The notes below the pieces were generated by a model, which worked only from the letters and a program-made list of their open reading frames with translations, made no database searches and was not told the DNA's origin. Shown in pieces: positions 1 to 11,945 of a stretch of DNA of 33,947 nt. The first letter of the stretch is position 1. Each line of letters starts with the position of its first letter. A program made the position numbers and the translations under genes. Source of the DNA: Spirochaetales bacterium. Its GTDB lineage: Bacteria; Spirochaetota; Spirochaetia; JAIPGG01. The DNA lies in contig JAIPGG010000019.1 of NCBI GenBank assembly GCA_021736255.1, forward strand, positions 1 through 33,947. The letters run 5' to 3'.

Positions 1-1
1 A

Positions 2-1036
2 TACAGTCGTTCGGGGCTTGCGGGGCTTGCGGGGCTTGCAGAACAAGGCTTCTTTCCGGATGATTCCGGTATGCAGAACCAAGTGCCCGGAAACATCGAA
101 AACCTGACCGGGGACCGGCCCCGCGGCCTCGGTCTCTCCTTCCTCCTTACTTTGCGTGCCTTCGGGGATATGGGACTCACGGGGTCTGCGGGGTCTGCGG
201 GGTCTGCGGGGTCTGCAAACCGCTCGCATCTGGCATCCTTACTCAGGGTTCCCGAACGCTCGATTATCGGCTGCAGGCAGACCCATTCCCGCCGGGTAGC
301 TGCGGTTGATGTGCCCGGGGAGGAGGCAGCCGGCTCAGGTAGTGTTGCAGGGCGCACCGGGCGCACCGGGGACGTCGGGGGCAAGGGCACTGCGGGCTCC
401 GGCGGCACCGGCGGTAAGGGTTCTGCGGGCACCGGCGGTGCCGAAGACACCGGCCATATCGAGGCCGACGGGCTAGGTAGTGTTGCGGGGTGCACCGGAG
501 GCACCAGGCGAACCGGGGCTGCCGGGGACGCCGGCCATATCGAGGCCGACGGCCTGGTTACCTCGAACCCGGACCTCCTTATGTCGGTAACGGTGGCCGA
601 CTGCATGCCGATTTATCTGTACACAAGCGACGGAAGGGTTTTCGGCGTGCTCCACTCGGGAAGGCGCGGAACGGGGATAGCACAGGAGGCGGCCCGTTTG
701 GTGGAAAGCCGGTACGGGTACTCCAAAAGCGAGCTGCACTTTGTTTTGGGGCCCTCCATCGGCAGCTGTTGTTACCGGGTGGACCGTGCTACCGCCGAGG
801 GATTTGCCGGGGAATTCGGAGCGCAGACCCTGCTATGGAAGGGAGAAGATCCCTACATAGATCTGGTAAAAGCAAATGCCTCTCTGTTGCAAGAGGCAGG
901 GCTTTCGTATAGCATTCGCCACGAGTGTACCGCCTGTACCCTCCGCTACGGTTCCAACCGAAGAGAAGGGGCATCGCTGTATACCCGAATGCTTGCTGTG
1001 GCAGGCCGTTTTGCAGGGGAAGCGGGTGCGGTATAA
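2..1036 (+). CDS. pgeF: PgeF/YfiH-family (laccase-domain, DUF152) protein with Gly-rich insert; probably 5' partial
   Basis: The YfiH/LACC1 fold is a zinc enzyme family with purine-nucleoside phosphorylase/deaminase activity in characterised members. Bacterial PgeF is linked to peptidoglycan fidelity. The three metal ligands of the family are visible, numbered from the ATG at 71: His72 (RQTHSRR), Cys178 (VADCMP) and His195 (LHSGRRG). ADGLVTSNPDLL before the Cys and LGPSIGSCCY after it are also typical. The frame is open from base 2, and no Shine-Dalgarno precedes the ATG at 71, so the real start may lie outside the window. The region between DVPG and ADGLVTS is about 60 residues longer than usual. 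It is rich in Gly, Thr and Ala and built of internal repeats, and it sits at a loop between ligand-bearing segments. argS follows 42 bases later. The family call is firm; its physiological role here is not known. Confidence 0.85.
   Translation, partial: YSRSGLAGLAGLAEQGFFPDDSGMQNQVPGNIENLTGDRPRGLGLSFLLTLRAFGDMGLTGSAGSAGSAGSANRSHLASLLRVPERSIIGCRQTHSRRVAAVDVPGEEAAGSGSVAGRTGRTGDVGGKGTAGSGGTGGKGSAGTGGAEDTGHIEADGLGSVAGCTGGTRRTGAAGDAGHIEADGLVTSNPDLLMSVTVADCMPIYLYTSDGRVFGVLHSGRRGTGIAQEAARLVESRYGYSKSELHFVLGPSIGSCCYRVDRATAEGFAGEFGAQTLLWKGEDPYIDLVKANASLLQEAGLSYSIRHECTACTLRYGSNRREGASLYTRMLAVAGRFAGEAGAV
13..39 (+). repeat. 9-bp tandem repeat, 3 copies (GGGGCTTGC)
   Basis: Three exact head-to-tail copies of GGGGCTTGC, read as Gly-Leu-Ala in the frame that continues into the PgeF-family gene. 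They sit at the window edge, so further copies upstream cannot be excluded. Confidence 0.9.
181..216 (+). repeat. 9-bp tandem repeat, 4 copies (GGGGTCTGC)
   Basis: Four exact copies of GGGGTCTGC inside the PgeF-family gene, coding for four Gly-Ser-Ala units just after the conserved GDMGL segment. The unit has the same length as, and differs only in its middle bases from, the repeat at 13-39. The 9-bp unit keeps the frame whatever the copy number. Confidence 0.92.
380..445 (+). repeat. 33-bp imperfect tandem duplication in the PgeF insert
   Basis: Copy 1 spans 380-412 and copy 2 spans 413-445, each 11 codons. The first reads GKGTAGSGGTG and the second GKGSAGTGGAE. A perfect inverted repeat GGCACC-GGC-GGTGCC lies at 428-442. 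Confidence 0.8.
446..556 (+). repeat. 30-bp direct repeat spaced 81 bp, PgeF insert
   Basis: 446-475 and 527-556 match at 27 of 30 bases, and both encode D-x-GHIEADGL. Only the second copy continues into the conserved family sequence (ADGLVTSN), so the first is the duplicate. A separate 25-base match, with 3 differences, joins 337-361 to 475-499, an offset of 138 bp. Both offsets are multiples of three. Confidence 0.8.
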
Positions 1037-1078
1037 GCGGCTGCGGCAAGTAGAAGACGAAAAAGAAAGGATTTGAAT

Positions 1079-2842
1079 ATGAAACGCTTTCGTGAGCGTA
1101 TGAAGGAACAGGTCTATCAGGCCGTTCTCCGGGTTGCCGGCTCGGAAGGGATCGATGGAACGGGACTGAGTCAGGACCAAATTATTGCCGAGCGGCCTCC
1201 TAAACCGGAACTCGGAGACGTTGCCTTTCCCATGTTCCCGCTGGCCGGAGTTTTTCGCCGGGCCCCGCAGCAAATTGCAGAGCTCGTGGAAAACCAGCTT
1301 GCCAAAGAGCTTTTGGGGAACCGAATCGAGCGGGCCGGCGCCTATATCAACATCTTTTTCGATCAGACTTCGGTTACCGGGGAGGTCATGAGCGCTGTCG
1401 AAAGGGCGGAAGATCGGTACGGGAGGACCGGGCTGTTCGAGGGAACCAAGCAGATGGTCGAGTTCTCCTGCCCGAATACGAATAAACCCCTGCACCTCGG
1501 GCACCTGAGAAACGATGCACTCGGCGAAAGCGTTGCCAGGATTCTGGAAAGCTGCGGAGCGGAGGTGCGGAAAGTAAACCTCATCAACGACCGAGGCATC
1601 CATATCTGCAAGTCCATGCTTGCCTATCAGGCCTTCGGAGAGGGCGAAACCCCTGAATCAACCGGCAGAAAGAGCGATCACTTTGTGGGCGACTATTATG
1701 TACGTTTCAATCAGTGGTCTGCCGAGGATGAAAGTGCGGAAGAGAAGGCCCGCTCCATGCTTCGGAGTTGGGAAGAGGGAGATCCGGAAGTTGTTTCCCT
1801 CTGGAAGACGATGAATCAGTGGGCAATCGACGGGATCAGCGAAACCTACCGGCGCACGGGGGTGAGCTTTGATACCTATTATTACGAGAGCCGAACCTAC
1901 ACCCGCGGCCGGGAAGAGGTCCTCAAAGGGCTCGAATCCGGCAGTTTCTACCGGGAAGAGGACGGTTCTGTCTGGGTTGATCTGTCGGATATCGATCTGG
2001 ACAAAAAGGTCCTCCTCAGGAGCGACGGCACCTCGCTGTATCTGACTCAGGACATAGGAACGGCTATCGCCCGGCATGAAGACTGGCCCTTCGGCCGCCT
2101 TGTCTATGTTGTGGCCTCTGAACAGGAGTATCACTTCCGGGTATTGTTTTATGTGCTCGAAAAGCTCGGCTTCGACTGGGCCTCGAGCCTGCACCATCTT
2201 TCCTACGGTATGGTGAATCTTCCGGAAGGAAAGATGAAATCCCGGGAAGGGACGGTAGTGGATGCCGACGATCTGTTGGTCCAACTGCGCGAGATGGCGC
2301 TCAAGGAAATAGGAGAGAAGGAACGTGATGCGGAGGTTGCCGATCCGGTAAAAACCGCCGAGGGGATTGCTCTTGCCGCCCTTCATTACTACCTGCTCAA
2401 AGTCAATCCGAACCGGGATATGATTTTCAATCCCGCCGAATCCCTCTCTTTCAACGGCGACACCGGCCCCTATCTGCAGTATGTAGGAGCGCGGATCTCG
2501 AGTATCCTGAGAAAGGCTGAAAAGATGTACGGACCCTCCGGTCCCCAGGGAGTTTTCAAGCCTGACTTGCTGACGGTCGCAGATGAGTGGGAACTCATTA
2601 AGCTGCTGGCCGAATACCCTGATTTTGTGAACCAAGCCGGAGAGAAGCTCGATCCCTCCATTATTGCAGGCTACCTTTTCGAGACCGCTAAGGCCTTCAG
2701 CAAGTATTATCATGACAATCCCATTCTCCACAACGAGAATCCGGACATTGTAGTCAGCCGGATACGCCTGGTGCGAGCGGTCCTGCAAGTCATGAAAAAC
2801 GGCTTTCACCTTTTGAATATCCCCTTTCTCGATGTAATGTGA
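1079..2842 (+). CDS. argS: arginyl-tRNA synthetase
   Basis: Class I aminoacyl-tRNA synthetase that charges tRNA-Arg in the cytoplasm. The HIGH-type motif HLGH is at residues 139-142 in PNTNKPLHLGHLRND. The KMSKS-equivalent is KMKSR at 385-389 in GKMKSREGTVVDADDL. The N-terminal ArgS-specific domain (RPPKPELGDVAFPMF) and the C-terminal anticodon-binding DALR-type region are present. Length is 587 residues, normal for the family. I chose ATG 1079 because an AAAGAAAGGA purine stretch ends at about 1071, a proper distance upstream. An in-frame TTG at 1073 would leave almost no spacing. It follows the PgeF-family gene by 42 bases and is probably co-transcribed with it. The next gene has its own promoter. 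Confidence 0.97.
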   Translation: MKRFRERMKEQVYQAVLRVAGSEGIDGTGLSQDQIIAERPPKPELGDVAFPMFPLAGVFRRAPQQIAELVENQLAKELLGNRIERAGAYINIFFDQTSVTGEVMSAVERAEDRYGRTGLFEGTKQMVEFSCPNTNKPLHLGHLRNDALGESVARILESCGAEVRKVNLINDRGIHICKSMLAYQAFGEGETPESTGRKSDHFVGDYYVRFNQWSAEDESAEEKARSMLRSWEEGDPEVVSLWKTMNQWAIDGISETYRRTGVSFDTYYYESRTYTRGREEVLKGLESGSFYREEDGSVWVDLSDIDLDKKVLLRSDGTSLYLTQDIGTAIARHEDWPFGRLVYVVASEQEYHFRVLFYVLEKLGFDWASSLHHLSYGMVNLPEGKMKSREGTVVDADDLLVQLREMALKEIGEKERDAEVADPVKTAEGIALAALHYYLLKVNPNRDMIFNPAESLSFNGDTGPYLQYVGARISSILRKAEKMYGPSGPQGVFKPDLLTVADEWELIKLLAEYPDFVNQAGEKLDPSIIAGYLFETAKAFSKYYHDNPILHNENPDIVVSRIRLVRAVLQVMKNGFHLLNIPFLDVM

Positions 2843-2906
2843 GCCCCGATCTTAGGTGAAACGGAACGGATATGGTTCAAAACAAACAGCCTGACCCTTC
2901 TTGAAT

Positions 2907-2922
2907 CCTACGAATATGTAGG
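2907..2922. promoter_or_regulatory. palindrome CCTAC-N6-GTAGG, candidate activator site (UAS1)
   Basis: A perfect 5+5 inverted repeat with a 6-base centre GAATAT, in the non-coding gap upstream of gltB. Its centre is about 194 bp before the transcription start predicted from the sigma-54 promoter, in the usual range for enhancer sites of sigma-54 activators. It matches the palindrome at 2939-2952, 31 bp away centre to centre. It is not the NifA TGT-N10-ACA motif. Confidence 0.5.
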
Positions 2923-2938
2923 ACGGCCCGCTATGAGT

Positions 2939-2952
2939 CTACATCCTGGTAG
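2939..2952. promoter_or_regulatory. palindrome CTAC-N6-GTAG, candidate activator site (UAS2)
   Basis: Second copy of the CTAC-N6-GTAG design, with centre ATCCTG. It lies 31 bp (three helical turns) from UAS1 and about 163 bp before the predicted gltB start of transcription. It is nested inside a longer inverted repeat, ACGGCCC (2923-2929) with GGGCCGT (2952-2958). That could form a hairpin if transcribed, but no T-run follows it directly, so I do not call a terminator. Confidence 0.5.
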
Positions 2953-3080
2953 GGCCGTGAACGTGCTGTTTTCCCGCTCAGCGTCTCTATTCCGGCAGAA
3001 TAAAGAAAATCACATATAAAAGCCGGCGACCGCCCGGAAAATTCCCGTAATTTCCGATTTAATACGCTCATTCATGTTTA

Positions 3081-3096
3081 TGGCATGGAAATTGCA
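3081..3096 (+). promoter_or_regulatory. sigma-54 (RpoN) promoter of gltBD
   Basis: TGGCATGGAAATTGCA fits the -24/-12 consensus TGGCACG-N4-TTGCW with one change (C to T at position 6). The GG and GC doublets have the required 10-base gap. Transcription would begin near 3108, leaving a leader of about 37 bases that contains an AGGAGG ribosome site before the gltB ATG at 3145. The rest of the 2843-3144 gap holds the two palindromes, AT-rich sequence around 3000-3020, and no coding region that I can support. Confidence 0.82.
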
Positions 3097-3144
3097 ACAA
3101 ATGTTCCTACGGAAATGAAGGACAGGCTTTCAGGAGGAACAATA

Positions 3145-7853
<4,709 letters not shown>

Positions 7854-7854
<1 letters not shown>

Positions 7855-9296
7855 TGGGAGATCCGAAAGGTTTTTTGAACTACAAACGGGTTACGGCACA
7901 GCTGCGGCCTGTGCACCAGCGGGTCCTGGATTTTCAGGAGGTGAACGAACGGCTCGGCGAACAGGAGCTGCGCAGACAGGGAGCACGCTGTATGGACTGC
8001 GGCATTCCCTACTGCCATGCCCTCGGCTGTCCGCTGGGAAACCTTATTCCCGAGTGGAACGATGCCGTCTTCCGAGGGGACTGGTATGAGGCCTTTACCC
8101 GTCTGGAAAAGACGAATGACTTTCCAGAGATAACCGGAAGAGTGTGTCCTGCACCCTGTGAGGATTCCTGCACCCTGGCTATCAACGATGATGCCGTTTC
8201 TATTAAAGAGATCGAGCTTGCGGTGATCGAGTACGCCTTTCGCCGCGGCTGGGTGCTCCCGGTCCGATCGGCAGGTGCGGTTGCCGCAGGCGCAACACGT
8301 GCGGAGACAGGAAAGCGTGTAGCCGTCGTCGGATCGGGTCCGGCCGGTCTGAGTGCGGCCCGGCAGCTGCGGGTCCGGGGGCACGAAGTGACCGTATTCG
8401 AAAGAGAACAGGAGGCGGGTGGAATTCTGCGTTACGGCATACCCGGTTTCAAGCTGGAAAAACAGGTGCTGGAGCGCCGGATCGATTTGCTCCGGCAGGG
8501 GGGAGTGAACTTCGAAACGGGAGTAACCATCGGAGCCGATCTCTCGGCCCGTTACCTTTTTAAAAAATTTGATGCAGTGCTCCTTGCTACCGGGGCAGGG
8601 ACGCCTCGGGACCTGGATGTTCCGGGCCGGGGGTTGGAGGGAGTCGTCTTTGCCATGGACTATTTGGGCGCTTCTGCTGTGCATAGCTTCGGAGTCCCGG
8701 CACATATGAACGCCCGGGACCGGGACGTTCTGGTTATCGGCGGCGGAGATACCGGTTCCGATTGTGTGGGAACGGCAATCCGCCAGGGAGCTTCGACGGT
8801 TACCCAGGTCGAAATTCTCCCCAAGCCGGAACAGGCCCTCGAACCGGGGAATCCCCGCTGGCCCTACCGGCCGGGGACGCTCAAAACATCGAGTTCCCAT
8901 CAGGAGGGCTGTGAACGCCGTTGGAATACAGGAACCCTGAGCTTTGCATCCGAGTACGGGCGGGTCGAGAGAACGGAAATTGCCGATCTTGCCTGGAAAA
9001 CGGACAAAAACGGGAGGCGCAGTTTTGAGGTGATTCCCGGAAGCGAGCACTGGATAAAGACTGATCTTGTCGTGCTGGCGATGGGTTTTCTGCACACCGA
9101 ACACGGCCAATGGCTGGATGAGCTGGGGATCGCCCTCGACGAACGGGGAAATATCAAACACGAAGCATACCGCTGCAACGAAGGGGGCGTTTTTGTTGCG
9201 GGAGATGCGGCTGCCGGGGCCTCGCTGGTTGTAACGGCCTTCCATCACGGCCGGGAAGCGGCCCGGCAGGTGGACGAGTATCTTGTCAGCGGATAG
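7854..9296 (+). CDS. gltD: glutamate synthase (NADPH) small subunit
   Basis: GOGAT beta subunit. It takes electrons from NADPH through FAD and passes them to GltB through iron-sulfur clusters. The N-terminal cluster cysteines are Cys46, 49, 54 and 59 (ARCMDCGIPYC then GCP), with a second set at Cys98, 102 and 106 (VCPAPCEDSC). The FAD-binding motif is VAVVGSGPAGLSAARQL and the NADPH-binding motif is VLVIGGGDTGSDCVGTA. The C terminus has GVFVAGDAAAGASLV, typical of the family. Length of 480 residues is normal. The start ATG overlaps the gltB stop by one base, with a GGAGGAGG-like site ahead, so the two subunits are translationally coupled. A short Ala/Gly-rich stretch (AGAVAAGATRA) precedes the FAD motif. 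It is longer than I expect. Confidence 0.97.
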
Positions 9297-9318
9297 GATA
9301 TACCAGGATGTTGATGAT

Positions 9319-10902
9319 ATGACGGTAGAGCAATCGGATGCTCAGCGAAAGATCAATGAACTCTCTCTCCTGTTTGAAATCAGTCAGGTCCTCGATCAGA
9401 GTCTTGATCTCGAAGAGGTAATGCATCCGGTATTCCGCGCTATTTCAGAACACCTGGGAATGCATCGGGGTGTAATTACGCTCTTGGACCGAAAAAGCGG
9501 AGAGATCTTTATCGAGAATGCCTACGGTCTGTCGCCGGGAGAACAGCAGCGCGGCAAGTATCGCCTCGGAGAGGGGATAACCGGCCAAGTGGTCAAGACC
9601 GGGAAACCCCTGGTTATTCCCAAGGTCGCCGACAACCCGGATTTTCTGAACCGAACCGGCGTTCTGTCCGAGTCCGAGAAAGAAGACATCTCGTTTATCT
9701 GTGTTCCGGTGAAAATCGGAAACGAGACGATCGGGACCTTGAGTGTAGACCGTCTCTTTGCCGAAGAGGTGAGTCTCGACGAAGACCTTCGGCTGCTCTC
9801 GATTATTGCATCGATGATTGCTCAGGCTGTCCAGCTGCGCCAGTCGTTGAAAGAAGAGCAGCGGCGTCTGGAAGAAGAGAATTCCCGTTTGAAGGAAGAG
9901 CTTCAGGACCGTTTCCGCCCGTCCAATATTATCGGAAATTCCGCTGCAATGCAGGAGGTCTACAACCAGATAGCCAAGGTGGCCGCCGGCAGCACAACGG
10001 TTTTGATCCGGGGGGAGAGCGGGACCGGTAAGGAGCTTGTTGCTCATGCCCTCCACTATGCGAGCGCCCGGGCCCATGAGCCCTTTGTAAAGGTCAACTG
10101 TTCCGCGCTGCCGGAAACGGTTATCGAGAGCGAACTCTTCGGACACGAAAAGGGGGCCTTTACCGGCGCCGTGAACCGGAGAAAGGGGCGTTTCGAACTG
10201 GCTCACCGGGGAACGATTTTCCTCGACGAGATCGGGGACCTATCTCCCATGATGCAGATCAAGCTCTTGCGGGTGCTCCAGGAGCGCGAAATCGAGCGAG
10301 TAGGGGGAGTCGAAACGATTCAGGTCGATGTTCGTGTCATTACCGCTACCAACCGGAATCTCGAGGAGCTGATGGCGAGCGGACGTTTCCGCGAGGATCT
10401 TTACTACCGTCTCAATGTCTTTCCCGTGCATATTCCCCCGCTTCGCGACCGGAAGGGAGACATCCTCCTTCTTGCCGACCACTTTGTGGAGAAGTACAGC
10501 AAAACGAACGGAAAACAGGTCAAGCGCATATCCACCCCTGCAATCAATCTTTTGACCATGTATCACTGGCCGGGGAACGTCCGGGAATTGGAAAATTGCA
10601 TCGAGCGGGCCGTACTTCTGAGCTCCGACGATGTTATTCACGGGTATCATCTGCCTCCGAGCCTTCAGTCCGCCGAATCCTCCGATACGGCATTGGAGGG
10701 TACCCTCGAAGAGGCCCTGGACAAGCTCGAGAGGGAATTGATTGTTGAAGCATTGAAAATGAGCAGGGGAAATATGACCGCAGCCGCCCGAAACCTCGGA
10801 ATTACCGAGCGGATAATCGGTCTGCGGGTCAAGAAGTACCGGATCGATCCTCGAAATTATCGAGGCGGCCCATCTATTGATCCATCTCTTGACCCCCAAT
10901 AG
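9319..10902 (+). CDS. NifA-type sigma-54-dependent activator (GAF, AAA+, Fis-type HTH)
   Basis: Enhancer-binding protein that hydrolyses ATP to open sigma-54 promoters. A GAF sensor domain covers roughly residues 20-180, followed by a coiled-coil linker rich in Glu and Arg. The AAA+ domain has Walker A GESGTGKE near 232 and the sigma-54-contact loop GAFTGA at about 279-284, then FLDEIGDL, and the C-terminal HTH ends in GLRVKKYRIDPR, as in NifA proteins. I prefer ATG 9319, which has AGGA upstream. An alternative TTG at 9283 would overlap gltD by 14 bases. It sits 22 bases after gltD with no promoter seen, so it should be transcribed from the gltB sigma-54 promoter, suggesting that it activates its own operon. 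No nitrogenase gene is in the window, so I do not call it nifA. Confidence 0.9.
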   Translation: MTVEQSDAQRKINELSLLFEISQVLDQSLDLEEVMHPVFRAISEHLGMHRGVITLLDRKSGEIFIENAYGLSPGEQQRGKYRLGEGITGQVVKTGKPLVIPKVADNPDFLNRTGVLSESEKEDISFICVPVKIGNETIGTLSVDRLFAEEVSLDEDLRLLSIIASMIAQAVQLRQSLKEEQRRLEEENSRLKEELQDRFRPSNIIGNSAAMQEVYNQIAKVAAGSTTVLIRGESGTGKELVAHALHYASARAHEPFVKVNCSALPETVIESELFGHEKGAFTGAVNRRKGRFELAHRGTIFLDEIGDLSPMMQIKLLRVLQEREIERVGGVETIQVDVRVITATNRNLEELMASGRFREDLYYRLNVFPVHIPPLRDRKGDILLLADHFVEKYSKTNGKQVKRISTPAINLLTMYHWPGNVRELENCIERAVLLSSDDVIHGYHLPPSLQSAESSDTALEGTLEEALDKLERELIVEALKMSRGNMTAAARNLGITERIIGLRVKKYRIDPRNYRGGPSIDPSLDPQ

Positions 10903-10918
10903 ATAATTGTGATAGAAA
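10889..10918 (+). promoter_or_regulatory. candidate sigma-70 promoter of the rplU operon
   Basis: TTGACC (10889-10894), an 18-base spacer, then TAGAAA (10913-10918). Transcription would start near 10925, 31 bases ahead of rplU. The -35 box is inside the 3' end of the activator gene. The -10 box matches only 4 of 6 positions. Confidence 0.4.
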
Positions 10919-10955
10919 AAGCTCTACACGAACGAAAATCGGAGTTAGTAGCGAA

Positions 10956-11270
10956 ATGTACGCGCTTGTGGAAATCAAAGGAAAACAGTATAAGGCCGAA
11001 AAAGGCAAAACCCTCAAGGTGGATCGACTGGAAAATCAATCCGGCGACAACGTGGAGTTTGATTCGGTCATGCTTTTGCGGAAGGACGATGATGTTTCAG
11101 TGGGTACACCCTATGTTAAAGGGGTGTCGGTAAAGGCCACAGTCGGAGATACCCTCAAAGACGAGAAGATCATTGTGTATAAATACAAGAAACGGAAAGG
11201 GTATCGACGCAAACAGGGTCACCGTCAGCAATATACGATGCTCACTGTTGACGACATCGTTGGAGTTTGA
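10956..11270 (+). CDS. rplU: 50S ribosomal protein L21
   Basis: Primary 23S rRNA-binding protein of the large subunit. The 104-residue sequence starts MYALVEIKGKQYKAEKGKTL, the classic L21 N terminus. It ends with a basic stretch KYKKRKGYRRKQGHRQQYT followed by the short VDDI tail. A GGAG sequence precedes the ATG by about 11 bases. It leads the rplU-prp-rpmA-obgE cluster found in many bacteria. Confidence 0.97.
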   Translation: MYALVEIKGKQYKAEKGKTLKVDRLENQSGDNVEFDSVMLLRKDDDVSVGTPYVKGVSVKATVGDTLKDEKIIVYKYKKRKGYRRKQGHRQQYTMLTVDDIVGV

Positions 11271-11279
11271 CGATCTACG

Positions 11280-11654
11280 GTGATTCGGGTTCGGCTTTGC
11301 CTTGACGAGCACGGAGCTCTGAAAGAGCTGCGTGCCGATGGTCATTCCGGTGCAGCCCCTCGAGGGGAAGACCTGGTATGTGCGGCGGCATCTTCGCTGC
11401 TTCGTACGGTAGCCAGGCTTCTCGAAAAACGGGGCGACCTTTCGGTAACCGGAGAAGCCGGTCACGAAGGCAGCATGAGACTGCAGATCACCGGGAAATC
11501 GAAATCAGGCGGGATGCCGGAGGAAGGCCCTCGCCCGACTGAATGGCTCGCAGGGGTCACCGATACTCTCCTGCAGGGACTGACGGATCTCAGCAGGGAA
11601 CAGCCCCGGAGCCTCGAACTTGTAATCAACACGGAGGACGTGGATGGCACATAA
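11280..11654 (+). CDS. prp: ribosomal-processing cysteine protease Prp (YsxB)
   Basis: Prp-family cysteine protease. In Firmicutes it removes an N-terminal extension from ribosomal protein L27. The His/Cys pair is visible in [19 protein letters not shown], with His about 12 residues before Cys, as in the family. Length is 124 residues, somewhat longer than the usual 105-115, with a Gly/Pro/Lys-rich segment ([16 protein letters not shown]). The start is GTG 11280, 9 bases after rplU. A GGAG lies rather far upstream, so initiation may depend on coupling. It overlaps rpmA by 11 bases. The rpmA product here has no cleavable extension (see findings), so the substrate is uncertain. Confidence 0.85.
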   Translation: MIRVRLCLDEHGALKELRADGHSGAAPRGEDLVCAAASSLLRTVARLLEKRGDLSVTGEAGHEGSMRLQITGKSKSGGMPEEGPRPTEWLAGVTDTLLQGLTDLSREQPRSLELVINTEDVDGT

Positions 11655-11907
11655 AAAAGGACAAGGAAGCTCGAGAAACGGTCGTGATTCCCAGGCGAAG
11701 CGTCTCGGAATCAAACGCTACGGAGGAAAACTGGTCCAGGCCGGGGAAATTATTGTCCGGCAGCGGGGAACCAAGTTTCATCCCGGAGAGAATGTCGGCA
11801 AAGGGAAAGACGACACCCTTTTTGCAAAGGACACCGGAATCGTGGAGTTCAACTCCAGACAGCGGAAGAAATTCGTCTCCATCAAACCGGTGAGTGAGGC
11901 CTCGTAA
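11644..11907 (+). CDS. rpmA: 50S ribosomal protein L27
   Basis: Large-subunit protein whose flexible N terminus reaches the peptidyl-transferase centre. The 87-residue product begins [20 protein letters not shown] and contains [14 protein letters not shown] and KDDTLFA, all diagnostic. The start is the mature-type (M)AHKKG; there is no FFA-type Prp cleavage site ahead of it. The ATG lies within the end of prp, giving translational coupling. Confidence 0.97.
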   Translation: MAHKKGQGSSRNGRDSQAKRLGIKRYGGKLVQAGEIIVRQRGTKFHPGENVGKGKDDTLFAKDTGIVEFNSRQRKKFVSIKPVSEAS

Positions 11908-11945
11908 GCGGTCATTATGAATGTTCCGCTCCTTCACAGCTAACC

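Noticed and set aside
13-216. The 9-bp repeats as a CRISPR or origin-type array.
   Set aside because: The units are contiguous with no spacers, far too short for CRISPR, and they are in the reading frame of a protein. No DnaA boxes or origin genes are nearby.
2923-2958. The hairpins between argS and gltB as a riboswitch or an argS terminator.
   Set aside because: No known riboswitch consensus (purine, glutamine, THF, ZTP, guanidine-II) fits by eye, and no T-run follows. They also lie upstream of the predicted transcript start. DNA palindromes for an activator explain them better.
9319-10902. Naming the activator nifA and inferring nitrogen fixation.
   Set aside because: The domain order fits NifA, but no nif gene or NifA-type UAS is in the window and the linked operon is gltBD.
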